DNA of 64,000 nucleotides from Mycobacterium sp. EPa45 (GTDB taxonomy: Bacteria > Actinomycetota > Actinomycetes > Mycobacteriales > Mycobacteriaceae). The translations under genes and the position numbers were made by a program. Under the pieces are notes generated by a model. It was not told where the DNA came from and did no database searches. It was given only the letters and a program-made list of their open reading frames with translations. The DNA lies in the NCBI RefSeq assembly GCF_001021385.1, contig NZ_CP011773.1, positions 4,898,001 to 4,962,000 on the forward strand. The letters are read 5' to 3'. Shown piece by piece: positions 1-8,243 of the stretch (its first letter is position 1; each line of letters opens with the position of its first letter).

Positions 1-173
1 TGTATCTCGGCGCGTTGCTGCGGTTGCCGCGATGGCTCATCGACGCATCGCCGGTTGGCCGAACCACCGCTCCGGCATCGGTCTCCGTTGTGGCGTTGAG
101 CGTGATGGTGGCGACGGCGGTCGTGCTAACGCTCATCGCGGGAGCCCTCTACCGCCGCCGCGACGTCGTCTAG
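1..173 (+). CDS. ABC-2 type exporter permease, C-terminal fragment
   Basis: Only the last 56 codons lie in the window; the reading frame enters at base 3 and stops with TAG at 171-173. The fragment has a motif-like LLRLPRW followed by DASPVGRT, then one hydrophobic helix and a basic tail (YRRRDVV). This resembles the C-terminus of large actinobacterial ABC permeases annotated as polyketide or tetronasin-type exporters. The ATPase partner would lie upstream. The next gene starts 7 bases after the stop, so the two may be cotranscribed. The family call rests on a short stretch and is tentative; a multipass membrane protein is secure. Confidence 0.55.
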   Translation, partial: YLGALLRLPRWLIDASPVGRTTAPASVSVVALSVMVATAVVLTLIAGALYRRRDVV

Positions 174-180
174 GAGAGGG

Positions 181-855
181 ATGAATACGTCAATTCGTAC
201 TGCGGTCACATCCGTCCTGGGCATCGCCGCGTTCGCCGTGTTGCTCTTCGTGCCCGCAGGCACCGTGAACTATTGGCAGGGCTGGGCTCTCCTCGCAGTG
301 TTCAGCACGGCCACTCTCGTCCCCACGTTGTACCTCGCCCGAAAGTATCCGGATGCCGTCGAGCGACGTACCCACGCCGGCCCCCAGGCCGAGAGCCGGC
401 CCATCCAGAAGGTGGTCATGACCGGGACGTTCATCGCGTTCGCTGCGATGCTGGTGGTGCCGGCGTTGGACTATCGGTTCGGCTGGTCGCATGTGCCGGC
501 GTGGCTGTCGATCGTCGGCGACGTGCTGGTGGCCGCCGGACTGGGGTTGGCGATGGCGGTCGTCGCGCAGAATCAGTACGCCTCGGCGAACATCACCATC
601 GAAAAGGGCCAGCCGCTGGCGAGCACCGGACTGTACGGCGTTGTGCGGCACCCGATGTATTCCGGCAATGTGATCCTCATGATCGGAATCGCGCTGGCGC
701 TCGGCTCGTACTGGGCGCTGCTGATCGTGGTCGCGGGAACCCTTCTCATGGTCGTCCGGATCCTCGACGAGGAGAAGCTGCTCTCCGAGCAACTGGAAGG
801 CTACCGGCAATACCTGGAGAAGGTACGCTACCGGCTGGTGCCGCTGGTCTGGTGA
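181..855 (+). CDS. Isoprenylcysteine carboxylmethyltransferase-like membrane methyltransferase
   Basis: This 224-residue protein is mostly hydrophobic, with about five membrane segments. The C-terminal half carries the ICMT/PEMT-type signature: GLYGVVRHPMYSGN (about residues 151-164), then a helix and a DEEKLL-x-GYRQY segment near the end. In this family the RHPxY and E/Y region binds S-adenosylmethionine at the membrane face. The substrate cannot be told from sequence; bacterial members methylate lipids or small hydrophobic molecules. The ATG follows GAGAGGG closely, and the stop is 24 bases before the next gene, so it sits in a short plus-strand operon with the NTF2-like gene. Confidence 0.8.
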   Translation: MNTSIRTAVTSVLGIAAFAVLLFVPAGTVNYWQGWALLAVFSTATLVPTLYLARKYPDAVERRTHAGPQAESRPIQKVVMTGTFIAFAAMLVVPALDYRFGWSHVPAWLSIVGDVLVAAGLGLAMAVVAQNQYASANITIEKGQPLASTGLYGVVRHPMYSGNVILMIGIALALGSYWALLIVVAGTLLMVVRILDEEKLLSEQLEGYRQYLEKVRYRLVPLVW

Positions 856-879
856 GACCATCCGACGAAGGGGAACGCA

Positions 880-1260
880 TTGAGCCAAAACATCATTCGG
901 TTGATGCAGGAGAACCTCCTCGCGGTGTTCAACGAGCGAGACGCCCAGCGGCGGCTGGAAGTGGTTCGGCGCAACTACGCGCAGGACGTCCGCTGGTCTG
1001 ATGCCGAAGAGACCGTGATCGGACACGACCGGCTGCACGAGAAGGCTCAGGCACTGCTCGACGGCCCGCTTGCGGGCTTGAGTTTCGTCGAGAACGGCCC
1101 CGTCCACCAGGTGGCCAACATGGGGTATCTGGCATTCAACGTCTTCGCCCCGGGCAGTGCCGCTTCAGACCCGCTGATCTCCGGCTTCGATGTCGCGATT
1201 GTCGAGAACGACCGTATTGCGCAGCTGTTCACGGTGGTGACGAAGCAGCCCGGTGCCTGA
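880..1260 (+). CDS. NTF2/SnoaL-like protein
   Basis: A 126-residue protein starting at TTG, preceded by GAAGGGGAACGCA. The pattern of a helical N-terminus (MQENLLAVFNERDAQRRL), a YAQDVRWSDAEE loop and beta-rich C-terminus ending in FTVVTKQ fits the NTF2-like/SnoaL fold, which forms a cone-shaped pocket used by small-molecule isomerases, cyclases or binding proteins. No catalytic residue set identifies a reaction. Its last 32 bases overlap the 3' end of the convergent TetR gene, so transcription of the two may interfere. Function unknown. Confidence 0.75.
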   Translation: MSQNIIRLMQENLLAVFNERDAQRRLEVVRRNYAQDVRWSDAEETVIGHDRLHEKAQALLDGPLAGLSFVENGPVHQVANMGYLAFNVFAPGSAASDPLISGFDVAIVENDRIAQLFTVVTKQPGA

Positions 1261-1801
1261 CCCGCTCAGGCCAGGCAGTGAGCGCAAGATCGGCGGCGGC
1301 TCGTAGTTGCCTGCGGCTGGCACCATCTCGCGCCTTGGCCGACAGCCCCCGCAAGACCGTGTCGATGTAATCGGTCAGCGCCTCGACGTCCACCCCGCCG
1401 TCGAGGTCACCGGCCCGCTGAGAACGGCGCAGCCGCTCGGCGATGGCCGTGCGTCCAGACGCCCTGCGCTGTTTGAGCACTGGGTCGGCGATGACGAAGC
1501 AGCCACGTGGATGACCGGGCCTGGTGTACAACGTCACCGCCCGGTCCAGCATCGCCTCGAAAGCCCCACGTGCGGTGGCCTCTTCAAGCGCGGGCGGCAC
1601 AACGGCGGTCAGTTCGTAGAGATCGACCGCCGCCTCATAGAGCGCCTGCTTGTCCCCGAACGCGGCATACAGGCTCGGCGCCGAGATCCCCATGGCATCG
1701 GTGAGATCGTTGACAGATGTGCCCTCGAACCCGCGCTCCCAGAACAGGTGCATGGCACAACGCAGCGCCTCCGCACGATCGAACTTGGGCGGCCGAGCCA
1801 T
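1229..1801 (-). CDS. TetR/AcrR family transcriptional regulator
   Basis: The 190-residue product has a classic TetR N-terminal helix-turn-helix: FDRAEALRCAMHLFWERGF followed by TSVNDLTDAMGISAPSLYAAFGDK (about residues 6-50). The rest is a helical ligand-binding domain with no recognisable ligand. It is divergent from the NADP-binding oxidoreductase gene that starts 90 bases away, the usual arrangement for a local repressor that senses a substrate of its neighbour. The shared intergenic region holds a near-perfect direct repeat (AACGTCC and AACGACC, 19 bases apart). Its 3' end overlaps the convergent NTF2-like gene. Confidence 0.88.
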   Translation of the reverse strand: MARPPKFDRAEALRCAMHLFWERGFEGTSVNDLTDAMGISAPSLYAAFGDKQALYEAAVDLYELTAVVPPALEEATARGAFEAMLDRAVTLYTRPGHPRGCFVIADPVLKQRRASGRTAIAERLRRSQRAGDLDGGVDVEALTDYIDTVLRGLSAKARDGASRRQLRAAADLALTAWPERVRHRAASSPP

Positions 1802-1890
1802 GTGTAGATCCTAGGCGCCGCGTGTCACCAGGTTCTGCTAACGTCCAAAAATAACTTTAACGACCACTACAAAACTATGGGGATGCTGAC
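1802..1890. promoter_or_regulatory. Divergent promoter region of the TetR gene and reductase gene
   Basis: An 89-base region between divergent genes. It is AT-richer than its flanks around 1838-1885. Direct repeats AACGTCC (1840-1846) and AACGACC (1859-1865) flank an A/T run and could be operator half-sites. The palindromes CCTAGG and GGCGCC lie at 1810-1819. GGGGA before the ATG at 1891 can serve as ribosome binding site. No clear -35/-10 pair can be assigned. Confidence 0.35.
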
Positions 1891-2532
1891 ATGACGTACG
1901 CCATCATCGGTTCCGGCAATATCGGATCTGCGGTCGCGGGCCACTTCGCGCGGATCGGCCTCGATGTCGCGGTCGCCGCGTCGCGGGGGCCGGCCGGAGT
2001 CGCACCGCTGGCCGACAAACTGGGCTCCCACATCGTGCCCACCGAAGTGTCCGAGGCTCTGCTGGCCGACGTCGTCGTCCTGGCCGTGCCGTTCGATGCC
2101 GTCAAGGCCCTTGTCGCGCAGGTGCCGGACTGGGGCGGCCGCGTCATCGTCGATGCCACGAATGCCATTGACTACAGCAACTTTTCACCGGCCAACCTGG
2201 GCGGCCGCGCGTCCTCCGATCTGGTCGGAGAGTGGTCGAACAACGCCCGGGTGGTCAAGGCGTTCGGACACACCTGGGCCAAGGTGCTCGCCCACGAACC
2301 CGGTGACGGACACGGCGGCCGGCGGGTGCTGTTCGTGAGCGGCAATGACGCCGGCGCCAACAGCGAGGTGGCGGACTTGATCGCGCGGTTCGGTTTCGAG
2401 CCGATCGACCTGGGCCGCAACGATCAGGGCGGTCTGCTGCAGCAGTTCGGCGGCCCACTGACCACCCGAAGCTTCATCTCCCAACCCATCGCTGGAGCCA
2501 ACCCGGCGGAAATGGATCTCGCCGACGCCTGA
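1891..2532 (+). CDS. NADP-binding, F420-dependent NADP reductase-like protein
   Basis: A 213-residue protein with an N-terminal Rossmann fold: AIIGSGNIGSAVAGHFAR (residues 4-21) is the GxGxxG dinucleotide loop, and AASRG after the second strand fits NADP(H) phosphate binding. VVVLAVPFDAV and RVIVDATNAID follow the NADPH:F420 oxidoreductase (Fno)/NADP_oxidored_F420 pattern. F420 is made by this organism (fbiC at 41-44 kb). Actinobacterial homologues are often annotated this way without biochemical proof, and the true hydride partner may differ. It probably responds to the divergent TetR regulator. Confidence 0.78.
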   Translation: MTYAIIGSGNIGSAVAGHFARIGLDVAVAASRGPAGVAPLADKLGSHIVPTEVSEALLADVVVLAVPFDAVKALVAQVPDWGGRVIVDATNAIDYSNFSPANLGGRASSDLVGEWSNNARVVKAFGHTWAKVLAHEPGDGHGGRRVLFVSGNDAGANSEVADLIARFGFEPIDLGRNDQGGLLQQFGGPLTTRSFISQPIAGANPAEMDLADA

Positions 2533-2538
2533 CAGCTC

Positions 2539-2574
2539 GGGCGGTGACGCGTCATCCTGGATGCGACACCGCCC
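2539..2574 (+). terminator. Hairpin after the reductase gene
   Basis: Arms GGGCGGTG (2539-2546) and CACCGCCC (2567-2574) pair perfectly, and the enclosed bases add short CGC/GCG and CATC/GATG stems. It begins 6 bases after the stop codon. There is no U-tract, as is common for mycobacterial terminators. The next gene's ribosome site follows directly, so termination may be partial. Confidence 0.55.
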
Positions 2575-2589
2575 TGCCGAAGGAGGCGC

Positions 2590-3183
2590 ATGGAGCTGAT
2601 GACCGGCTTCGGGCTGGCCACCGCCGCCGGCCTCAACGCCTACATCCCGCTGCTCTCGCTGGGACTGCTCGCCCGGTTCACCGACCTGGTGGCCCTGCCG
2701 CACGGATGGTCGTGGTTGGAAAACGGTTGGGTGATCACGATTGTCGCGGTCCTGTTGGCGGTGGAGATCGTCGCCGACAAGATCCCGGCGCTGGACTCGG
2801 TCAACGACGCAGTGCAGACGTTCATCCGCCCGACCGCCGGTGGCATCGTGTTCGGCTCCGGCACCGCCGCACAGACCGCCGCGGTCGCCGACCCCGGTGA
2901 GTTCGCCCGAACCGGGCAGTGGGTTCCGGTCGCGATCGGTGTCGTCACCGCGCTGATTGTCCATCTGACGAAGACGGCTGTTCGCCCCGCGGCCAATGTC
3001 GCCTCGGCCGGCACGGCAGCACCCGTGCTGAGCACGATCGAGGACATCACCAGCGCCGCGCTGGTGTTCATCGCGATCCTGATCCCCGCGCTGGTCCTCG
3101 TGGTGATGATCGCTCTGGTGTGGGCGGCCGTCGCGCTGTGGCGCCGCCGACGACGGCGCAGGACGCAGCGGCGACCGGTTTAG
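2590..3183 (+). CDS. DUF4126 family membrane protein
   Basis: A 197-residue integral membrane protein. The N-terminus (TGFGLATAAGLNAYIPLLSL) and the following VEIVADKIPALDSVNDAVQT and RPTAGGIVFGS segments are hallmarks of DUF4126. There are about five hydrophobic stretches and a very basic C-terminus (WRRRRRRRTQRRP). A strong AAGGAGG lies 5 bases before the ATG. No function is established for the family. The following lipoprotein gene begins 30 bases after the stop, so cotranscription is possible. Confidence 0.85.
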   Translation: MELMTGFGLATAAGLNAYIPLLSLGLLARFTDLVALPHGWSWLENGWVITIVAVLLAVEIVADKIPALDSVNDAVQTFIRPTAGGIVFGSGTAAQTAAVADPGEFARTGQWVPVAIGVVTALIVHLTKTAVRPAANVASAGTAAPVLSTIEDITSAALVFIAILIPALVLVVMIALVWAAVALWRRRRRRRTQRRPV

Positions 3184-3212
3184 CCGGTACCGGGGCGGGG
3201 CACTGAGCGCAC

Positions 3213-4256
3213 GTGGAGCGCCACCTTTCAACCGCCATGTGCATCCTGGCAGTCGGATGTGGTCTGACCGCCGGATGCGCCGGCCGGTCGGCGCCGGTCG
3301 CAATAACGCACGCACCGCCCGCCGAGCCCGCGGCAGCGGGGCCGCCCACCGCGACGCCGGTCGGCTCCATCGTCCGGCTCGGCAACGCACCAGAAGGCAT
3401 CGTCGTGGGGACGTCGGGAATAGCGGCCGTCGCCGCGCGGAATCCGAATGAGGTGGTTCTCTTCGATGCCACCACCGGCGCGCAACGCCAGCGGATCCCG
3501 ACCCCCAGTGCCGCACGCCACCTCAGCCTGGCGGCGCCGGATGGGCCCGTCCTGATCCCCTTGGAGGGATCCGACGAGTTGCTCGAGATGACCCTCGCCG
3601 ACGGGCGCATCACGGCAACGGCCACCGGCGTCGGGCGCCAGCCGCACGACGCGGCGGCAACAACGTCCGGAACGATCGTGGTCACCAACGAAGGCGGCGG
3701 TGGCGTCGTATTCGTGCGCGACGGACGGGTCCTCGCCTCGCTTCCCGCAGGCCCTCCGCAACCCGGCGGGGCCGCGGCCGTCGGCAACTACGCGGCCGTT
3801 GCCGACGTGCAGGGCAACGGGGTATGGGTCTACGACGGCTCGACAAACCAACAGGTTGCCCAAGCCCCGGTCGGAACCAAGCTCACCCATGCGATCTCGT
3901 TGTCGGGTGACCTGGCCGCCTTCGCCGACACCGACGGCGGCGCCGTCTATGTCGAACGCATTGATCCTGGCGTGCGCCAGGTGGCCAGAATCGACGCGCC
4001 GGGCAAGCCTTACGGGTTGGCCTACGACGCCCGCCGCCACCGCCTCTACATCACGTTGACCGAGCGCAACGCCGTGCGGGTGGTCGATGTCGCGAACCCG
4101 GCAGCCAGCCGGGCACTCACCGATTTGGCTACCGTGCGCCAGCCCAACTCCGTTGCGGTCGAGCCGAATTCAGGCGCGGTACTGGTGACCGGTAGCGACC
4201 CGGACGGCAGCAGTAGCGTCCAGATCATCGGCCCCGAACTGCTTCCGCCCAGCTAG
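3213..4256 (+). CDS. Secreted beta-propeller (YncE-like) lipoprotein
   Basis: The 347-residue product starts at GTG and has a short hydrophobic signal ending in the lipobox LTAGC (about residues 18-22), predicting acylation of Cys22. After a Pro/Ala linker come repeated units of the form [38 protein letters not shown] and [19 protein letters not shown], typical of seven-bladed YVTN/NHL-type propellers. Such proteins act outside the membrane as binding platforms; ligand unknown. The stop overlaps that of glgC by 4 bases in convergent orientation. A later start at ATG 3237 would also keep the lipobox. Confidence 0.75.
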   Translation: MERHLSTAMCILAVGCGLTAGCAGRSAPVAITHAPPAEPAAAGPPTATPVGSIVRLGNAPEGIVVGTSGIAAVAARNPNEVVLFDATTGAQRQRIPTPSAARHLSLAAPDGPVLIPLEGSDELLEMTLADGRITATATGVGRQPHDAAATTSGTIVVTNEGGGGVVFVRDGRVLASLPAGPPQPGGAAAVGNYAAVADVQGNGVWVYDGSTNQQVAQAPVGTKLTHAISLSGDLAAFADTDGGAVYVERIDPGVRQVARIDAPGKPYGLAYDARRHRLYITLTERNAVRVVDVANPAASRALTDLATVRQPNSVAVEPNSGAVLVTGSDPDGSSSVQIIGPELLPPS

Positions 4257-5467
4257 ATCCAGACGCCCTTCCCGACGGCCACCACGCCGCCGGCGCTGAG
4301 CGCGAACCGCTCACGGTCCTTCTCCAGATCGACGCCGACCATCTCACCGGGACCCACGACGACGTTCTTGTCCAAGATCGCGTGCCGCACCACGGCACCG
4401 CGGCCCACCCGCACGCCGGGCATCAGCACACTGCCCTCGACGATGGCGCCGTCCTCGATCACGACATTGCTCGACAACACCGAGTTACGAACCGAGGCCG
4501 CCGAGATGATGCTGCCGGCGCCGACCACCGACTCCTGCGCCGAGCCGCCGTTGACGAACTTGGCCGGTGCCAGGTTCTCCGACTCCCCGCGGATCGGCCA
4601 GCGCTTGTTGTAGAGGTTGAACACCGGATGCACGGACACCAGATCCATGTGGGCGTCGTAGAACGCGTCCAGCGTCCCGACGTCACGCCAGTAGCCGTGG
4701 TCGCGCTCGGTGGCGCCGGGCACCTCGTTGTTACTGAAGTCGTAGACCGCCGCCATGCCGTCGGACACCAGTCTCGGGATGATGTCGCCGCCCATATCGT
4801 GGTCGGAATTGTCGTCGTCGGCGTCGGCGCGGATCGCATCGATGAGCACCTTGGTGGTGAAGATGTAGTTGCCCATCGACACAAAGGTTTGCTCGGGATC
4901 GTCGGGCGTACCCGGCGGATCGGCCGGCTTCTCGATGAACTCGCGAATACGGCCGGATTCGTCGGCGTCGACGCAACCGAACGCGTGCGCTTCGGCGCGC
5001 GGGACCCGGATACCGGCGACAGTGGCACCGGCGCCGCTCTCGATGTGGAACTTGACCATCTGCTCGGGGTCCATCCGGTACACGTGGTCGGCACCGAAAA
5101 CCACGATGTAGTCCGGATCCTCGTCGTAGATCAGGTTCAGCGACTGGTAGATCGCGTCGGCCGAACCCGTGTACCAGCGCGGACCGAGCCGCTGCTGGGC
5201 GGGAACCGGCGTGATGTACTCACCGGCCAGGCCGCTCAATCGCCAGTTCTGCGAGATGTGCCGGTCGAGCGAATGCGACTTGTACTGGGTGAGCACACAG
5301 ATGCGCAAATAACGTGCGTTGACCAGATTCGACAGCACGAAGTCGATCAGCCGGTACGCGCCGCCGAAGGGAACAGCCGGCTTGGCCCGGTCTGCGGTCA
5401 GCGGATATAGCCGTTTGCCCTCTCCGCCGGCCAGGACGATGCCCAGCACATGTGGCAATTCCCTCAT
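4253..5467 (-). CDS. glgC: Glucose-1-phosphate adenylyltransferase (ADP-glucose synthase)
   Basis: The enzyme makes ADP-glucose from ATP and glucose-1-phosphate. The 404-residue length is standard. The N-terminus holds [19 protein letters not shown] (about residues 9-27), the nucleotide-binding and catalytic loop, followed by KPAVPFGG and the FVLSNLVNA region. The C-terminus is the left-handed beta-helix regulatory domain. It is divergent from glgM, which uses its product, matching the Rv1213/Rv1212c pair of M. tuberculosis. ADP-glucose feeds maltose-1-phosphate and then cytosolic and capsular alpha-glucan through the GlgE route. Confidence 0.95.
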   Translation of the reverse strand: MRELPHVLGIVLAGGEGKRLYPLTADRAKPAVPFGGAYRLIDFVLSNLVNARYLRICVLTQYKSHSLDRHISQNWRLSGLAGEYITPVPAQQRLGPRWYTGSADAIYQSLNLIYDEDPDYIVVFGADHVYRMDPEQMVKFHIESGAGATVAGIRVPRAEAHAFGCVDADESGRIREFIEKPADPPGTPDDPEQTFVSMGNYIFTTKVLIDAIRADADDDNSDHDMGGDIIPRLVSDGMAAVYDFSNNEVPGATERDHGYWRDVGTLDAFYDAHMDLVSVHPVFNLYNKRWPIRGESENLAPAKFVNGGSAQESVVGAGSIISAASVRNSVLSSNVVIEDGAIVEGSVLMPGVRVGRGAVVRHAILDKNVVVGPGEMVGVDLEKDRERFALSAGGVVAVGKGVWI

Positions 5468-5646
5468 CCTGCAAACCTATCGGCACACGCAACCGACGGC
5501 TAGACCAACGCCGCTATTGCAGGTCGCGGTGTCGCGCCCGAGGCGACTTGGGGTCGGGCACAACCACGTTGACCCACAAGGTCGGGGCGAGCGAAGCGAC
5601 GGGATGGGGGATGCGTCGCGCAGCGCGGGCCACTACCGTCGGGCGT

Positions 5647-6810
5647 ATGCGGGTGGCGATGATGACTCGGGAGTACCCACCCGAGGTTTACGGCGGGGCG
5701 GGCGTGCACGTGACAGAACTCGTCGCCCAGTTGCGGCGCCTGTGCGAAGTCGACGTGCATTGCATGGGCGCCCCGCGCTCCGGCGCCTTCGTTCACCAGC
5801 CCGACCCCGCACTCAAGGGGGCCAACCCGGCGCTGTCGACGCTGTCGGCGGATCTGGTGATGGCCAACGCGGCCGCCGAGGCGACGGTTGTGCACTCGCA
5901 CACCTGGTACACCGGGATGGCCGGTCACCTCGCGGCGCTGCTCTACGGCGTCCCGCACGTGCTCACCGCGCACTCTCTCGAACCGTTACGACCGTGGAAG
6001 GCTGAACAGCTCGGTGGCGGCTACCGGGTGTCGCTGTGGGTCGAGCGGACCGCGATCGAAGCCGCCGACGCGGTGATCGCGGTCAGTTCCGGTATGCGCG
6101 AGGACGTCTTGTCGGTCTATCCCGCATTGGACCCCAACCGCGTTCACGTCGTGAAGAACGGCATCGACACCGACGTCTGGTATCCGACGCCGCCCGAGCG
6201 GGGCGAATCGGTGCTCGCCGAACTCGGCGTCGACCCGTCGCGGCCGATGGTGGCGTTCGTCGGCCGGATCACCCGGCAGAAAGGTGTCCCCCACCTGATT
6301 GCCGCGGCCCACCGGTTCGACCCGGAAATTCAGGTGGTTTTGTGCGCCGGCGCGCCCGATACACCCGAGATCGCCGCTGAGGTGAGCTCGGCGGTGCAGG
6401 AACTGGCCGGGCGGCGCAGCGGCGTGTTCTGGGTGCAGGAGTTTCTGCCCATCGGCAAGATCCGCGAAATACTCTCGGCTGCAACAGCTTTCGTATGCCC
6501 GTCGGTGTACGAGCCGCTGGGGATCGTGAATCTGGAAGCGATGGCCTGCGGGACGGCCGTGGTGGCCTCCGACGTCGGCGGCATACCCGAGGTGGTCGAC
6601 AACGGCGTGACGGGCACTCTTGTGCACTACGAGTCGAGCGACCCGGCGGGCTTCGAGACCAGACTGGCCGACGCGGTCAATGCACTCGTGGGCGATCCGG
6701 AGAAGGCACGCCGCTTCGGGGCGGCCGGACGGCAACGCTGTATCGACGAGTTCTCCTGGGCGCACATCGCCGAGCAGACGCTGGAGATTTATCGCAACGT
6801 GTCGGCGTAG
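5647..6810 (+). CDS. glgM: GT4 glycosyltransferase, maltose-1-phosphate synthase / glycogen synthase
   Basis: The start at ATG 5647 gives 387 residues beginning [17 protein letters not shown], the length I recall for Rv1212c; upstream in-frame codons are leader. [11 protein letters not shown] is the N-terminal donor/acceptor loop. [10 protein letters not shown] opens the second Rossmann domain, and [18 protein letters not shown] near residue 290 is the E-x7-E motif of GT4 enzymes. In M. tuberculosis this enzyme joins ADP-glucose to glucose-1-phosphate to form maltose-1-phosphate, the GlgE substrate. It is divergent from glgC and is followed by a strong hairpin at 6826-6850. Confidence 0.92.
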   Translation: MRVAMMTREYPPEVYGGAGVHVTELVAQLRRLCEVDVHCMGAPRSGAFVHQPDPALKGANPALSTLSADLVMANAAAEATVVHSHTWYTGMAGHLAALLYGVPHVLTAHSLEPLRPWKAEQLGGGYRVSLWVERTAIEAADAVIAVSSGMREDVLSVYPALDPNRVHVVKNGIDTDVWYPTPPERGESVLAELGVDPSRPMVAFVGRITRQKGVPHLIAAAHRFDPEIQVVLCAGAPDTPEIAAEVSSAVQELAGRRSGVFWVQEFLPIGKIREILSAATAFVCPSVYEPLGIVNLEAMACGTAVVASDVGGIPEVVDNGVTGTLVHYESSDPAGFETRLADAVNALVGDPEKARRFGAAGRQRCIDEFSWAHIAEQTLEIYRNVSA

Positions 6811-6825
6811 ACCCACCGCAGAGGA

Positions 6826-6850
6826 GAAACCCCGCGGGTTGCGGGGTTTC
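6826..6850. terminator. Bidirectional terminator between glgM and the DUF3117 gene
   Basis: A perfect 10-bp stem GAAACCCCGC / GCGGGGTTTC with a 5-base loop lies 15 bases after glgM and 13 bases beyond the 3' end of the convergent DUF3117 gene. The outer A/T pairs give each strand a short T-run at the end of the stem, so it can work in both directions. Confidence 0.85.
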
Positions 6851-6863
6851 GAAGATGGATCAG

Positions 6864-7031
6864 TTAGCTGGTGACGTTCTTGAGTTCGTCACCGAGGGCG
6901 GCCGCCTCGTCGGGCGTCAACTCGACAACCAGCCGTCCACCGCCTTCCAGCGGTACCCGCATCACGATGCCGCGCCCCTCCTTGGTTGCTTCCAACGGAC
7001 CGTCACCAGTCCGGGGCTTCATCGCCGCCAT
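6864..7031 (-). CDS. DUF3117 small protein (Rv1211-like)
   Basis: A 55-residue protein starting MAAMKPRTGDG and containing GPLEATKEGRGIVMRVPLEG and VVELTPDEAAALGDELK, the whole of the DUF3117 domain. The ATG at 7031 is preceded by GGAGGG at good spacing (8 bases), so the longer upstream reading frame is not used. The protein is small, soluble and highly conserved across mycobacteria; its function is unknown. A minus-strand TAGAAT box at 7132-7137 suggests a promoter of its own with a leader of about 95 bases. Confidence 0.88.
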   Translation of the reverse strand: MAAMKPRTGDGPLEATKEGRGIVMRVPLEGGGRLVVELTPDEAAALGDELKNVTS

Positions 7032-7131
7032 CGAGTGCTCCCTCCAGATTCGAGCCGGCCCGTGTTCACGGACCCGGTCCGGCGCCGGGGCACTGTGGCT
7101 GGTGCGTCCGGCACTGAACTGCTTGTTTTCG

Positions 7132-7137
7132 ATTCTA
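7132..7137 (-). promoter_or_regulatory. -10 box upstream of the DUF3117 gene
   Basis: On the minus strand this reads TAGAAT, fitting the mycobacterial TANNNT consensus, in a locally AT-rich patch (7129-7145) between two GC-rich genes. The start of transcription would be near 7125. No convincing -35 element is visible, which is common in mycobacteria. Confidence 0.45.
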
Positions 7138-7198
7138 TTGTTCCCTATCGGCGAGCATGGGTGTGAAAGGCCCGATTGAGGGGGTCCGATTTGGGCTC

Positions 7199-7780
7199 TC
7201 AGGCGACGGCTGTGGGGCGCGGCACCCAGCACGAAGCGAGGTGATCGTCGACCATGCCCGTGGCCTGCATGAGCGCATACGCGGTGGTGGGGCCGACGAA
7301 GCGGAAGCCCCGCTTCTTGAGGTCCTTGGCCATGGCTTGCGACTCCGGCGTGATCGCGGGCACCTCGGCCATGGTCTTGGGGCGTGGGCGCGGCGGCGGG
7401 GCGTAGGACCAGAGCAGGTCGGACAGGTCGACATCGAGGTCGGCGACAGCCCTGGCGTTGGCGATGGTGGCCTCGATCTTGGCGCGGTTTCGCACGATGC
7501 CCTCGTCGGCCATCAACCGGGCGATGTCGCGCTCGGTGAACCGGGCGACCTTCTCGATGTCGAAGCTCTTGAACGCCTTCCGGAAGTTGTCGCGTTTGCG
7601 CAGGATGATCAGCCAGGACAGACCGCTCTGGAATGCCTCGAGGCTCATCCGCTCGAACAGCGGCACCCGGCCGCGCAGCACCCGGCCCCATTCGTCGTCG
7701 TGGTAGTCGCGGTACAGCACCGACTGGCCCTGCGCCCAGCCGCAGCGGGTGCGGCCGTCATCGGGGGCTAGCTCGGTCAC
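7199..7780 (-). CDS. tagA: DNA-3-methyladenine glycosylase I
   Basis: This base-excision repair enzyme removes 3-methyladenine from alkylated DNA. The 193-residue protein has the family signature RCGWAQGQSVLYRDYHDDEWG-like N-terminus (the YHDxEWG motif near residues 25-32), then FERMSLEAFQSGLSWLIIL and the helix-hairpin-helix-like core RDNFRKAFKSFDIEKVA. YALMQATGMVDDH near the C-terminus carries the last conserved His. It starts at GTG, overlapping the upstream DivIVA-like gene by 4 bases (GTGA), so it is translationally coupled to it. It corresponds to Rv1210. Confidence 0.93.
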   Translation of the reverse strand: MTELAPDDGRTRCGWAQGQSVLYRDYHDDEWGRVLRGRVPLFERMSLEAFQSGLSWLIILRKRDNFRKAFKSFDIEKVARFTERDIARLMADEGIVRNRAKIEATIANARAVADLDVDLSDLLWSYAPPPRPRPKTMAEVPAITPESQAMAKDLKKRGFRFVGPTTAYALMQATGMVDDHLASCWVPRPTAVA

Positions 7781-8127
7781 GTCGGGTCCTCGTCGGCGCC
7801 CGGCGCGGCGTGGTGGGTGACCACCTTCTCGTCCAGCCCCGCGGCCGCCCGCACCGCGGACAGCTCGCCGCGCAGCTGGTCCAGTTCGGCACCGAGGCGG
7901 TCCAGCACCCAGTCCACCTCACTGGTCTTGTAGCCGCGCAGCACCTGGGTGAACTTGACGGCGTCGACGTCCTCGCCGGTGACGCCGGAGGCCGGCAGCA
8001 CGGTGGCCGTCGTCGCCCGCGGCAGCGGCGGCAGGTCCTCGCCCCGCCCGAAGACCAGGCTGGCCACCCCGAACAGAACGATGCCGATCAGGATCAGCAC
8101 CACCAGGTACAGCAGGATCAACGTCAC
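7777..8127 (-). CDS. Membrane-anchored DivIVA-domain protein (Rv1209-like)
   Basis: From the GTG at 8127 the product is 116 residues: one N-terminal membrane helix (LILLYLVVLILIGIVLFG), a linker, then VDAVKFTQVLRGYKTSEVDWVLDRL, the short DivIVA/Wag31-type motif around FxxxLRGYxxxEVDxxL, and a coiled stretch ELDQLRGELSAVR. Such proteins usually sense membrane curvature or bind polar scaffold proteins. Residues upstream of this GTG lie in a repeated intergenic element and do not look coding. It overlaps tagA by 4 bases. The envelope-sugar genes beside it suggest, without proof, a role in polar growth. Confidence 0.82.
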   Translation of the reverse strand: MTLILLYLVVLILIGIVLFGVASLVFGRGEDLPPLPRATTATVLPASGVTGEDVDAVKFTQVLRGYKTSEVDWVLDRLGAELDQLRGELSAVRAAAGLDEKVVTHHAAPGADEDPT

Positions 8128-8168
8128 GTCAGAAGATATTGCCCTAGCCGGCCGACAACCTGCGTGCC

Positions 8169-8228
8169 GAGATCGACGTTTTGCAGGCTTCCACTCGCAG
8201 TTTCGCTGCGAAATGTCGGTTTGGGCGG
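8169..8228. repeat. Dispersed intergenic repeat, copy A
   Basis: This 60-base block aligns to 10076-10135 at about 80 percent identity; it starts with GAGATCGACG and ends in GTTTGGGCG in both copies. It contains a small hairpin (CGCAG TTTCG CTGCG). It lies 15 bases beyond the gpgS stop codon, in the gap before the DivIVA-like gene, so it would be transcribed within the operon. Confidence 0.7.
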
Positions 8229-8243
8229 GAGAGGCGGCCAAAC

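Noticed and set aside
190..1107. Long minus-strand reading frame opposite the ICMT-like gene
   Set aside because: It is a mirror of two good plus-strand genes, with Arg/Gln/His-rich composition typical of antisense frames in high-GC DNA.
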